Below, one piece after another: positions 1 through 7,623 of a DNA stretch of 23,915 nt. Where the stretch lies: positions 1 to 23,915 of the forward strand of contig CAZRRN010000042.1 in assembly GCA_964602475.1 (NCBI GenBank), in the 5' to 3' direction. Below the pieces are notes generated by a model that saw only the letters and a list, made by a program, of their open reading frames with translations, was not told where the DNA came from and made no database searches. Position 1 is the first letter of the stretch; each line of letters opens with the position of its first letter. The DNA is from SZUA-448 sp964602475 (GTDB lineage: Bacteria; Bacillota; Clostridia; Lachnospirales; Lachnospiraceae). The translations under genes were made by a program, and so were the position numbers.

Positions 1-54
1 CAGAAATGGAGAATAGTGTGAAGATGAACCTTTCACACGCAGAAATGGAGAATA
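1..54. repeat. Direct repeat pair with intervening hairpin upstream of HAD gene
   Basis: A 15-base unit beginning cagaaatggag occurs exactly at 1-15 and again at 40-54. The second copy supplies the GGAG ribosome binding site of the phosphatase gene. Between the copies lies a hairpin with stem GTGTGAA (16-22) and TTCACAC (32-38). The window begins inside or at the edge of the first copy, so more copies may lie to the left. It could be a local duplication of the translation initiation region. Confidence 0.7.
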
Positions 55-56
55 CT

Positions 57-707
57 ATGTATAAGTGGATTTTGTTTGATCTGGATGGAACACTGACCGA
101 TCCCAAAGAAGGAATTACAAAATGTTTTCAGTATGCACTTCGGTCTTTTGGTATCGAAGAAGAGGATTTGGAACAGCTGACGAAATACATCGGTCCTCCG
201 CTGATGTTCTCCTTCCGGGAGTATTTTGACAGTGACCGGAAAGCGGAAGCAGCAATCGATAAATACAGAGAACGATACTCGACAATCGGAATTCATGAGA
301 ATCAGGTTTATCCGGGAATTTTTGAGGCTCTGGAAGCAGCGAAGAAAGCAGGAAAAAAACTTGCACTTGCAACTTCGAAACCACAGCATTTTGCAGAACA
401 GGTTATGAATGAGTTTCATCTGGCTCCGTACTTTGATCTTATGGTAGGCGCGGCGGGAGAAACAGAGAGCAAAGCTGATGTGATACGGAGGGTGCTTAAG
501 CTGGCTGGTCTTCCTGCGAAGAACTGTAAAGAAGCATTGATGGTCGGTGATCGGAAGTACGATATTGAAGGAGCGAACGAATGCGGAATCGACTCTGTCG
601 GAGTTCGCTTTGGGTATGCGAAGGAACATGAACTGGAAGAGGCAGGTGCAACTTACGTACTGTCAACAACGAAGGAGCTTCGCGATTTTCTGGCGGAGCA
701 GAAATGA
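57..707 (+). CDS. HAD-superfamily hydrolase, phosphoglycolate phosphatase-like
   Basis: This is a predicted cytoplasmic phosphatase of the haloacid dehalogenase superfamily, 216 residues, usual for the phosphoglycolate phosphatase (Gph/PpaX-like) branch. Motif I is FDLDGTLTD near residues 7-15, with the nucleophile Asp and the acid/base Asp two residues later. Motif II is the Ser of ATSKP, and motif IV is VGDRKYDIEGA. The cap lies between motifs I and II, as in subclass I. ATG at 57 is chosen because GGAG at 47-50 sits 6 nt upstream and the protein then begins just before the family core. In-frame ATGs at 6, 24 and 45 would add up to 17 unconserved residues. Its stop overlaps the ATGA at 704 next to the following reductase gene, so the two are probably co-transcribed. 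The substrate cannot be told from sequence; alternatives are a pyrophosphatase or a broad sugar-phosphate phosphatase. Confidence 0.88.
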   Translation: MYKWILFDLDGTLTDPKEGITKCFQYALRSFGIEEEDLEQLTKYIGPPLMFSFREYFDSDRKAEAAIDKYRERYSTIGIHENQVYPGIFEALEAAKKAGKKLALATSKPQHFAEQVMNEFHLAPYFDLMVGAAGETESKADVIRRVLKLAGLPAKNCKEALMVGDRKYDIEGANECGIDSVGVRFGYAKEHELEEAGATYVLSTTKELRDFLAEQK

Positions 708-715
708 GGGTAAAT

Positions 716-1657
716 ATGCAATTTGATACAATTATCATCGGAGCGGGTCCAGGAGGACTTGCAGCAGGTATTTATGCATCCAGAGCTGAGCTTTCGCACA
801 TGCTGATTGAACGTGCTCCGGTCAGCGGAGGACAGATTATCAATACCTATGAGGTGGATAACTATCCTGGAATTCCGGGAATCGGCGGATTTGCTTTAGC
901 AGATAAATTTCGCGATCACTGCGACCGGCTGAGTGTCAATTTCTGTGAAGGGGAAGTGAAAAGGATTTCGCGTCATGAATTATCAGAGGATGCTTTCGGT
1001 TTTCTGATTGAGCTGGAAGACGGAAGAAACTTTACGGCAAGAACCGTGATTGCAGCAACGGGCGCGGTGAACAGTAAATTAGGTGTAAAGGGAGAAGCGG
1101 AATTGTGCGGCATGGGCGTTTCGTACTGCGCAACCTGCGATGGGGCATTTTTTAAGAACAAAGTAACAGCGGTGGTAGGAGGAGGAGATGTTGCGGTTGA
1201 AGATGCTGTATTTTTGGCACGACTGTGCAAAAAGGTTTACCTGATTCACAGAAGAGATGAGTTCAGGGCAGCTAGGTCTCTGGTTTCTTCCTTAAGCGGA
1301 CACGAAAATATTGAAATATTGTATGATACCGTTGTTGAGAAAATTGTCGGAAATGACCAGGTCGAGTCGGTTCGAATTCGTAATGTAAAGACAGATGCTG
1401 AAGAAGAACTCGTTTTGTCCGGCGTTTTTATTGCTGTCGGTATCAAACCGAATTCAGAATTGTTCAGGGAAATCACTGAGACGGATGAGAAGGGCTGGAT
1501 TATAGCCGGCGAGGACGGAAAAACCGGTACACCGGGATTATTTGCTGTTGGGGATGTCAGAACAAAACAGCTCCGCCAGGTCATTACTGCGGCAGCTGAC
1601 GGAGCCAATGCGATTACATCTGTGGAGCGGTATCTTGCATCTCTGCAAGTTCGGTAA
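716..1657 (+). CDS. trxB: Thioredoxin reductase-like FAD/NAD(P) disulfide oxidoreductase
   Basis: This is a flavoprotein of the low-molecular-weight thioredoxin reductase family, 313 residues, the usual size. It would pass electrons from NADPH through FAD to a redox-active disulfide and on to a thioredoxin-type partner in the cytoplasm. Seen in the sequence: the FAD-binding GAGPGG near residues 9-14, the active-site CATC at 138-141, a second dinucleotide fold GGGDVAVED, the HRRDEFRA motif typical of NADPH preference, and the C-terminal FAD signature AVGDVR. ATG at 716 is preferred because GAGGG at 706-710 sits 5 nt upstream; ATG at 704, overlapping the previous stop, would add 4 residues. No thioredoxin gene is adjacent, so the partner is unknown. 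Its last 44 bp overlap the convergent acyltransferase gene. The reaction class is firm; orthology to the housekeeping TrxB is less certain, since Clostridia carry several paralogs. Confidence 0.9.
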   Translation: MQFDTIIIGAGPGGLAAGIYASRAELSHMLIERAPVSGGQIINTYEVDNYPGIPGIGGFALADKFRDHCDRLSVNFCEGEVKRISRHELSEDAFGFLIELEDGRNFTARTVIAATGAVNSKLGVKGEAELCGMGVSYCATCDGAFFKNKVTAVVGGGDVAVEDAVFLARLCKKVYLIHRRDEFRAARSLVSSLSGHENIEILYDTVVEKIVGNDQVESVRIRNVKTDAEEELVLSGVFIAVGIKPNSELFREITETDEKGWIIAGEDGKTGTPGLFAVGDVRTKQLRQVITAAADGANAITSVERYLASLQVR

Positions 1658-2351
1658 CCTTTGCCTGAACCCTTGTTTCGACCAGTTTGGCAAGGTCAGT
1701 GGATTTCATGTCTTTGTAATCCTCATAATACAATGGTTCCATATAATGGATTCGTACGGTAAGGTGCTTTGCGGAACCGGTATCAAAGGCCTTGAAGCTG
1801 TCCGCCAGGGCGACAGGTACGATTGGGCACCTTGCCATCGTTGCACTTTTAAAACTTCCGGGTTTGAATTCACCCAGAAGATTTCCCTTTTTACTACGGG
1901 TTCCTTCCGGAAAGATGATGAAATTTTCACCATCCTTTACCCGCTTTGCCATAGTCTGAATTACTTTCAGCGACTGGCGGATATCATTTCGATCCATATA
2001 TTCGACTCCGAGCATGCGACCGACACTGCGAAGCAGCGGAACGTGCTCGTTTTCTATTTTCATAATTACTGAAAATGGCTTTTCGTGTGTCTCCAGAAAT
2101 GCGAGAACATCATACATTCCCTGATGGTTCGGAAACATGACGTAGCTTCCGTCCTTCGGAAGATTCACAAGACCGCTGCAGGCAATTTCGACCCGGCCGG
2201 AGCGGTTAATCCGGTGAATCCAGCGCCTAATCCAGCGGTAGCGTTCTTCAATACCGTATTTTTGTGTATTGCGGTATTTTATAACGACAACATAAAAGAA
2301 ATACGGTAAGAGAAAAAAGTTACGTAAGAACATGAGAAGTATACGTTTCAT
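1614..2351 (-). CDS. plsC: 1-acyl-sn-glycerol-3-phosphate acyltransferase
   Basis: This is a membrane-associated acyltransferase of the PlsC/LPLAT family, 245 residues, predicted to acylate lysophosphatidic acid to phosphatidic acid. The catalytic HX4D motif is NHQGMYD with His76 and Asp81; the substrate-binding FPEGTRS is near residues 147-153. Residues 4-24 are hydrophobic and probably anchor the protein to the membrane. The ATG follows a good AGGGAGAG site in the 17-bp gap after the rpoD stop codon, so it is probably the second gene of an rpoD-plsC operon. The 3' end overlaps the end of the convergent reductase gene by 44 bp, and no terminator is visible beyond it. Specificity among lysophospholipid acyltransferases is not certain. 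Confidence 0.9.
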   Translation of the reverse strand: MKRILLMFLRNFFLLPYFFYVVVIKYRNTQKYGIEERYRWIRRWIHRINRSGRVEIACSGLVNLPKDGSYVMFPNHQGMYDVLAFLETHEKPFSVIMKIENEHVPLLRSVGRMLGVEYMDRNDIRQSLKVIQTMAKRVKDGENFIIFPEGTRSKKGNLLGEFKPGSFKSATMARCPIVPVALADSFKAFDTGSAKHLTVRIHYMEPLYYEDYKDMKSTDLAKLVETRVQAKVTELAEMQDTAPQM

Positions 2352-2368
2352 GGAAATACTCTCCCTTC

Positions 2369-3481
2369 TTAGTTCAACTCATACCCCTTCAGCATACGCG
2401 CACGGCTTGGATGACGAAGCTTGCGAAGTGCTTTTGCCTCAATCTGACGGATACGTTCACGGGTAACATTGAATTCACGGCCAACCTCTTCAAGTGTACG
2501 GCTTCGTCCGTCTTTCAGACCGAAACGGAGAATCAGAACACGCTGTTCTCTTTCTGTTAATGTATCAAGCAGTTTACCGATTTGATCCTGAAGAACGGAA
2601 TAAGAAGCGGCATCCTCCGGACCGACAATGGTATCGTCCTTGATAAAATCACCGAGATGACTGTCATCCTCTTCACCAATCGGAGTATCGAGAGAAATCG
2701 GGTCAGCGGAGACTTTCAGAATCTCGCGTACCTTTTCCACGGACATGCCGATTGCATCCGCGAGCTCCTGCTCTGAGGGCTCACGTCCCAGCTCCTGCAG
2801 CAGAGTTCGGGATACTCGGTAGGTCTTGTTGATGACCTCGGACATATGTACCGGAATACGAATCGTACGTGACTGGTCGGCGATAGAACGTGTAATCGCC
2901 TGTCGAATCCACCAGGTCGCATAGGTGCTGAATTTATAGCCCTTATTATAATCGAATTTATCTACGGCTTTAATCAGACCAAGATTACCCTCCTGAATCA
3001 GATCAAGAAAAGAAAGCCCACGTCCGACATAGCGCTTAGCAATACTGACAACAAGCCGAAGATTGGATTCCGCAAGGGCTTTCTTGGCATCTGCATTATT
3101 TTCTGCAATCTGCTTGGCAAGCTCGATTTCTTCCGATACTGACAGAAGAGGAAAGCTGCCGATTTCCTTCAGATACTGCTTTACAGGATCGTCTGAAAGG
3201 GAATTGGCTATTGCAGACAGATCTTCTGCTTCCATGAGACTGTCAGTCTCGTCATCCATTTCAACAAGAGCTTCCTCGTCTGGTTCGTCTTCTTCTGCAT
3301 TTAGTACAACTATATTATTAGCTTCCAGATATTCATATATTCTGTCAATCTGACGGATGCTTAAATTGGATTCCTTAAAGAAGTCATTGACCTTTTCGAC
3401 TTCAATAACACCCTTGTTTTCATTTGCGACTGCAAGCAGTTCCTTTAGTTTTGTGTCAAATGTATTGATCTGTTCTTCCAT
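2369..3481 (-). CDS. rpoD: RNA polymerase primary sigma factor RpoD (SigA)
   Basis: This is the housekeeping sigma-70 factor, 370 residues, similar in length to Bacillus SigA. Domains in order: an acidic region 1.1 and linker (about 1-100); region 1.2 beginning DPVKQYLKEIG; region 2, with NLRLVVSIAKRY, the core-binding LDLIQEGN and the -10-recognising YKFSTYATWWIRQAI; region 3 with the SLDTPIGEE finger; and region 4 with TLEEVGREFNVTRERIRQIE, the -35-recognising helix-turn-helix. The ATG at 3481 begins MEEQ, as in related sigma factors. The upstream GGAGG is 13 nt away, longer than ideal. The open frame extends 21 codons further upstream to 3544, but that extension spans the GGAGG and looks non-coding. 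dnaG, the common neighbour of rpoD in Firmicutes, is not next to it here. It is followed by plsC. Confidence 0.97.
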   Translation of the reverse strand: MEEQINTFDTKLKELLAVANENKGVIEVEKVNDFFKESNLSIRQIDRIYEYLEANNIVVLNAEEDEPDEEALVEMDDETDSLMEAEDLSAIANSLSDDPVKQYLKEIGSFPLLSVSEEIELAKQIAENNADAKKALAESNLRLVVSIAKRYVGRGLSFLDLIQEGNLGLIKAVDKFDYNKGYKFSTYATWWIRQAITRSIADQSRTIRIPVHMSEVINKTYRVSRTLLQELGREPSEQELADAIGMSVEKVREILKVSADPISLDTPIGEEDDSHLGDFIKDDTIVGPEDAASYSVLQDQIGKLLDTLTEREQRVLILRFGLKDGRSRTLEEVGREFNVTRERIRQIEAKALRKLRHPSRARMLKGYELN

Positions 3482-3552
3482 AGTGCAAAATGATCCTCCG
3501 TGGTGCCGGATTGTACCCGTATGAAATGTGCTGTAGGTAGACACCAGACAGC

Positions 3553-3561
3553 ATTATAGCA
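3553..3561 (-). promoter_or_regulatory. Extended -10 promoter of rpoD-plsC
   Basis: On the minus strand the sequence reads TGCTATAAT, an extended -10 element with a perfect TATAAT. The -35 region 17 bp upstream (TTTCTT) is weak, which is typical when an extended -10 is present. Transcription would start near 3546, giving a leader of about 65 nt before the rpoD ATG. Confidence 0.65.
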
Positions 3562-3718
3562 TACTTGTTTTCGAAAAGAAACAAAAAAATATATTATTTC
3601 ACGACAAAAAAGCGCACGCAAATTGACTGAAAAATACATTCTAAATATATAAATGCGCACAAATAAACAATTAAATATTAAATAAATAGTTAAATATGTG
3701 AATTAAGTGTTAAATGCA

Positions 3719-3747
3719 TTGACAAATAAAGAGTTCTAAGGTATAAT
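3719..3747 (+). promoter_or_regulatory. Perfect consensus sigma-A promoter of the non-coding RNA region
   Basis: TTGACA at 3719-3724 and TATAAT at 3742-3747 are separated by exactly 17 bp. The roughly 60 bp upstream is very A+T-rich with repeated ttaaata runs, which would suit an UP element. The predicted start is near 3754. No plausible protein gene follows for almost 800 bp, so the product is probably an RNA. Confidence 0.85.
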
Positions 3748-3753
3748 ACAGTT

Positions 3754-4232
3754 AACAGTTGAGAGGTTAAGTCGTTACCGTAGATAACAAATCCCAAAGG
3801 TTATCGAATGAGTCGGTAAAGAAAGCGGGGTGATTCCCTTGGGTAATGAAGAGGAAGTGAAGAAACCGGTAATTCCACAGTTTACAGAATTCATGATTAC
3901 CGAATTACCGGAGCAGAATCGAAAGGAACAGAATCACAAAGCGTCCACCCTATCATGGGAGAGCCGGAGATGACGGACGGCGAATAGAAAAGATCCTCCG
4001 GCATTTTAAGAGTATTAATGATAGATAGATTTACTTATTGGTCTAAGTCCTTACATAAGAAGAAAGAATACAAAGGCAGCCAATGAAGAATGTATAACAA
4101 CTGAATATAGCAGCAAAGTTTTAGCAATATTTTAGTAATGTTATTAGTCATGGTATTACCGAAACTAACGCAATAGAAGAATTTGATAAAAGAAGGCGGC
4201 TCCGCTTTGTACCGGAGCCGCCTTCTTTTATT
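3754..4232 (+). ncRNA. Candidate structured non-coding RNA between rpoD and the phosphoesterase gene
   Basis: This stretch of about 480 nt runs from a perfect promoter to a strong terminator and has no credible open reading frame. The first 250 nt are dense with complementary segments: TTACCG 3775-3780 with CGGTAA 3814-3819, enclosing GATAAC 3783-3788 with GTTATC 3800-3805; GGG 3828-3830 with CCC 3836-3838; CCGGTAATT 3866-3874 with AATTACCGG 3903-3911 (9 bp); and GCCGGAG 3963-3969 with CTCCGGC 3996-4002. CGTCC 3942-3946 can also pair with GGACG 3975-3979, which would cross the last stem as a pseudoknot or alternative fold. Strings such as gaggaagtgaagaaacc lie unpaired between stems. The motifs I know for RNase P RNA, tmRNA and 6S RNA are not present. 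Family is uncertain; the raiA-motif class of Firmicutes is my best guess from memory. The 3' part (about 4005-4186) is A+T-rich with little structure, so the functional RNA may end near 4010. Confidence 0.65.
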
Positions 4233-4234
4233 TA
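4187..4234 (+). terminator. Strong rho-independent terminator, 18-bp stem
   Basis: Positions 4187-4204 are perfectly complementary to 4213-4230, with an 8-nt loop and a G+C-rich core (GGCGGCTCCG). A T-rich tail follows. The A-rich 5' flank means it could also work from the minus strand. It ends the candidate RNA transcript. Confidence 0.92.
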
Positions 4235-4543
4235 TAAGAATGCGTCCATATGAGAATAATCGCTCCGCAAAGGGAACACAAGTGTCCTTGTATTCATGAA
4301 ATCATTACATATGAAATATATTCCTGTTACGACCTTTTAAAAGTTCTGACATGGTTTTGACAAGGATAAGAGCTACCATAATTCAGTAAGTGTGATACAT
4401 AACGTAGAAACGCGTGATAGAAAACATGCTTATATTTTTTATTGCCGCCAGGTTTGTGACGGAGCATAAACCTGAATGATTGCAGCTCGGAATCTGTAAT
4501 TCTGATGCATACCTACAAAAATACTCCGATATGAGAGGCAAGG
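4235..4543. other. Leader/intergenic region before the phosphoesterase gene
   Basis: No coding potential was seen. A TTGACA occurs at 4357-4362, but no good -10 lies 16-18 bp downstream; the closest, CATAAT, is only 14 bp away, so the promoter is unresolved. A small hairpin (CAGGTTT 4449-4455 with AAACCTG 4468-4474, 12-nt loop) lies about 70 nt before the start codon. I recognise no riboswitch class. Confidence 0.5.
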
Positions 4544-7411
4544 ATGAAAAGAAAGAGAACGCGGTACCTTCACGGAATAATGCTCGGAATCGGAGCAGCA
4601 GCTCTTGCAAGTACGGTATTGGGATTTATAATACATAGTAATACAAGTGGGAAAGCAGCAGAAATTCGAACAGGAACGGTACGGATTTTAGCAACAGGCG
4701 ATTTGCACGGACAGGTTACATCGGTGAATTATGAGACGGATCAGAAGGATCCGACCGTTGGATTCAGTAAAATTGCAACAATGATTATGGAACAGAGAGC
4801 GGAAGCCGGAAAGCAGAATACCGTTCTTGTAGATGCGGGAGACACTTTATATAATTATTCGACGAATTTTTTCTATGATTATAATACGTCGATTATTCAG
4901 CCTATTTATCAAGCAATGGAAATGATGGAATATGATGCGGTAACGCTTGGGAACCATGAGCTTGATTACCCCTGGGACTACGTAATTGATCAGCTGAATG
5001 ATGCCAATCTGCTTCATATTACAACAGTCAGCAACCTTGTTTACGACGATACCGGAGAAACTCCGCTTGCGACGAGTATTGTAACAACAAAGCAGATTAC
5101 ACTGTCCGATGGATCCACAGCGGAGGTTTCTATAGGAATAATCGGTGCGACCAGACAGGAGCTGTCCAGCAAACGCCAAAGATATTCGGGATTCTTATCG
5201 GGACAGGATATTTACACTTCAGTAAAGAATGAAGCCGAGCTGTTAAAAGCCTCCGGAGTTGACATCGTAGTAGCGGTGATTCATGGTGGAATCGGAATCT
5301 TAAGCGGTTCGAATACAACAGCTTCTCCCGGAGCCCGTCTTGCTGCACTGGAAGAGATTGATGCGGTTGTGACTTCACACACACATGAGGCATTTCCGCT
5401 GAACAACGGAACCTATAAGGGTTATACCAATGTGAATGAGGAGAGCGGACTTATTAACGGAACCCCTGTTGTGGCAAATGGTTCCTATGCAGCCTTTCTC
5501 GGACAGATTGACTTGACCGTTTCGATAGACGATATCGGTAATGTAACCGTGGAAAGCGGAAGTGCTGAACTCTTTCCGGTAGAAGAAGATACGGTGCAGC
5601 TTGGAATCATTACAAGCATGTTTAATAAGTATCAAAAGGTACTCAGCCGCAAGCTTGATAAGACGGAGTACGAGCTGGCGGAGGGAACCGTGCTGACTAA
5701 CGCAGATTGTGTTGTGTCGGATACAGCGTTGTACCAGCTGATTAATAATGCCAAGATTTCATTTGGTACCTCTTATATATATGAATATCTGCCGGAATAT
5801 AAGGATTATCCGGTTATTGCAGTAACTTCCAATAAGCTCGACAGTAAAGAAGAATACATATATGTGGAAGACAGCGTTAATTCTACAGATATTGCAGCGT
5901 TAATTTCTCAGACCTCCTCCGAAAGAGACAGCGGATATATTTATCTATACAAAATTACCGGGAAAAATTTGCGAGAATGGCTGGAGTATAATGCCAGCAT
6001 TTATGCAATGCAGGGCACAAAATTTACTACAATACTTCCGAGCTTCACCAAAAAGAACACGTCGGTATCTACACTTTTGAATGAAAGCCGTCTGTTGGAC
6101 TGGAGCAGCTTTTTTGTCTTTGACGGAATCAGCTATGAAATTGATCTTTCAGTTGGCGCAAGATATAAGAATAACGGAACCATAGCATCATATTATAATA
6201 CAAGAATCAAGAACCTGACCTGCCAGGGAAAAACGGTGACAGATTCCCAGGTATTTATCCTTGTATCAGATACCTTCGGTGTAAATTATTCCTTTATGCC
6301 TGCTTCGTCGGACTCAGTTTATGGTATTTTTCCGTGGATTGACGGAAAAGATGTGGTAATGGATTATATTGAGCAGCAGGCAGAACTTGGACCAGTCAGC
6401 GCAGAACCGGATCATAACTGGTGCTTTTATAAAGCAGAAGGCTATGAATTTGCATTTGGCACCATGGCGGAGGCCTTTTCTTACGGAAATCTGCAGAACT
6501 GGTACTATAAAAATGTTTCCGGACTGCGGCTCGGGTTGAAATTCTTCTGGGGAAAGTATATCACGCCGGTGAAAAACATGAATATTCTACTCTCGAAAGG
6601 AATTACCAAAGAAACAGGACAATACGTACCCGTGAAGGTAACCGCAGTTTCGTTGGCTGCCGGCGCGGAAGTCAGCAGTATTATATATAGAAGAGGAATC
6701 ATCGACTCCGTGGATGCAGCAGAGTGGCAGTATGGAACCGTAGTACGGAACAATGAGTTTAATGTCAGTGACAACGGGGACTACAGTGTTCTTGTAACCG
6801 ATTCTCTTGGAAACAGCTGTATCAGTCGGATTGTGGTAGATAATATAAACCCACTGATTATTGATATCCCGAATGTCAACATGATGACGAACCGGCGGCG
6901 CGCAGTAACGGGGATTGCAGTGCCGGGAAGCACTGTACATGTCAAAGCTTCTGATGGAGAGGAATATACAGTGCAGGCCGGTACTGACGGAAGCTTTACG
7001 GTTGCGATTCCGCCTCAGCCTGCCGGGAAAAGTATCGCGGTCTGGGTATCAGAGGGAACGCGTTCCAGCCGGATTGTTACTGTAGAAATATATCGTACCG
7101 GTCCAAATACGCCGGAAGTGATTCAGGCACTGTCCGGGACAGAAAGCATAACCTGTATGCTGGATGAAAATGAAATTCCGGTTGTTGTCATGAACCGTAC
7201 GGTTTATTTGATGACCGGTACAACGGATCGGTACAAATCCTCATCCATATATAATGCAGCATATAAAATCGTAGAGACCGATACGCTGCTGAATCCTGAC
7301 GGGCTATGTCTGGTTATGGTTCCGGCAATGAAGAGCGGTACCACGTTTTATCTTTATGCACTGGACTGGCAGAACAGAGAAAGCCTTCGAACAGTTTATA
7401 CGGTAGAATAA
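4544..7411 (+). CDS. Secreted 5'-nucleotidase/2',3'-cyclic phosphodiesterase family protein with Ig-like modules
   Basis: This 955-residue exported metallophosphoesterase probably releases phosphate and nucleosides from extracellular nucleotides. A basic N-terminus (KRKR) precedes a hydrophobic segment at about 11-31, a signal peptide or membrane anchor. The calcineurin-like metal-binding motifs appear in order: DLHG (53-56), DAGD (97-100), GNHELD (136-141), an HGG, and SHTHE. A 5'-nucleotidase C-terminal substrate domain follows to about residue 610. The last roughly 250 residues look like beta-sandwich modules, including a segment with GSTVHVKASDGE and DGSFTVAIPP typical of bacterial Ig-like repeats. 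No LPXTG signal is visible, so how it stays at the surface is unclear. The start has AGAGG 5 nt upstream. It stands alone, with terminators on either side. Metal and substrate specificity are family inferences. Confidence 0.9.
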   Translation: MKRKRTRYLHGIMLGIGAAALASTVLGFIIHSNTSGKAAEIRTGTVRILATGDLHGQVTSVNYETDQKDPTVGFSKIATMIMEQRAEAGKQNTVLVDAGDTLYNYSTNFFYDYNTSIIQPIYQAMEMMEYDAVTLGNHELDYPWDYVIDQLNDANLLHITTVSNLVYDDTGETPLATSIVTTKQITLSDGSTAEVSIGIIGATRQELSSKRQRYSGFLSGQDIYTSVKNEAELLKASGVDIVVAVIHGGIGILSGSNTTASPGARLAALEEIDAVVTSHTHEAFPLNNGTYKGYTNVNEESGLINGTPVVANGSYAAFLGQIDLTVSIDDIGNVTVESGSAELFPVEEDTVQLGIITSMFNKYQKVLSRKLDKTEYELAEGTVLTNADCVVSDTALYQLINNAKISFGTSYIYEYLPEYKDYPVIAVTSNKLDSKEEYIYVEDSVNSTDIAALISQTSSERDSGYIYLYKITGKNLREWLEYNASIYAMQGTKFTTILPSFTKKNTSVSTLLNESRLLDWSSFFVFDGISYEIDLSVGARYKNNGTIASYYNTRIKNLTCQGKTVTDSQVFILVSDTFGVNYSFMPASSDSVYGIFPWIDGKDVVMDYIEQQAELGPVSAEPDHNWCFYKAEGYEFAFGTMAEAFSYGNLQNWYYKNVSGLRLGLKFFWGKYITPVKNMNILLSKGITKETGQYVPVKVTAVSLAAGAEVSSIIYRRGIIDSVDAAEWQYGTVVRNNEFNVSDNGDYSVLVTDSLGNSCISRIVVDNINPLIIDIPNVNMMTNRRRAVTGIAVPGSTVHVKASDGEEYTVQAGTDGSFTVAIPPQPAGKSIAVWVSEGTRSSRIVTVEIYRTGPNTPEVIQALSGTESITCMLDENEIPVVVMNRTVYLMTGTTDRYKSSSIYNAAYKIVETDTLLNPDGLCLVMVPAMKSGTTFYLYALDWQNRESLRTVYTVE

Positions 7412-7484
7412 ACATTTTAAAGTAAGATTATGCAGGTTAACGGTTCTGCTGCAGTTCACAAACAGCAAAAAAGTGTATAAAAAC

Positions 7485-7513
7485 TTGATTATAAGAATAA
7501 AATATGATATACT
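7485..7513 (+). promoter_or_regulatory. Probable sigma-A promoter upstream of FIST operon
   Basis: TTGATT at 7485-7490 and TATACT at 7508-7513 are 17 bp apart. The predicted start (about 7519-7521) falls inside the 5' arm of the hairpin at 7515-7544, so this promoter would transcribe only part of that stem. A weaker alternative lies closer to the gene: TTGATA at 7551-7556 with TATAGT 15 bp downstream. Confidence 0.45.
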
Positions 7514-7514
7514 G

Positions 7515-7551
7515 GACTGTGGATAAATCAGTTTTTCCACAGTCTTTTTTT
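7515..7551 (+). terminator. Rho-independent terminator after the phosphoesterase gene
   Basis: GACTGTGG 7515-7522 pairs with CCACAGTC 7537-7544 (8 bp, 14-nt loop), followed directly by seven T. It lies about 100 nt beyond the phosphoesterase stop. The 5' arm and loop contain TGTGGATAA, identical to the reverse of the consensus DnaA box. Confidence 0.8.
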
Positions 7552-7623
7552 GATAATCAATTTCGGGTGATATAGTAATAGAATGGTTTTTGCAATATTC
7601 ATAGAAGCAAAGGGGTGAAGCTC

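Noticed and set aside
33..629. 198-codon open frame on the minus strand over the phosphatase gene
   Set aside because: It lies fully antisense to a clear HAD gene, its protein has a Cys/Phe/Arg-rich low-quality composition, and it shows no recognisable domain or ribosome binding site.
1542..2072. 176-codon plus-strand open frame across the trxB/plsC junction
   Set aside because: It is antisense to most of plsC and out of frame with trxB, with no family likeness. It is a shadow of the two real genes.
3754..4010. RNase P RNA, tmRNA or 6S RNA as identity of the structured RNA
   Set aside because: The conserved RNase P strings, the tmRNA tag-coding segment with CCA-type 3' end, and the 6S central bubble pattern were looked for by eye and not seen. 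A covariance model search would settle it.
4019..4087. Possible 22-codon peptide within the 3' half of the RNA region
   Set aside because: It has only a weak AAGAG site, no recognisable product, and lies in A+T-rich sequence where short frames arise by chance.
4357..4385. TTGACA as the -35 of a promoter for the phosphoesterase
   Set aside because: The only -10-like hexamer, CATAAT, is 14 bp away, too short. No good -10 is found at 16-18 bp.
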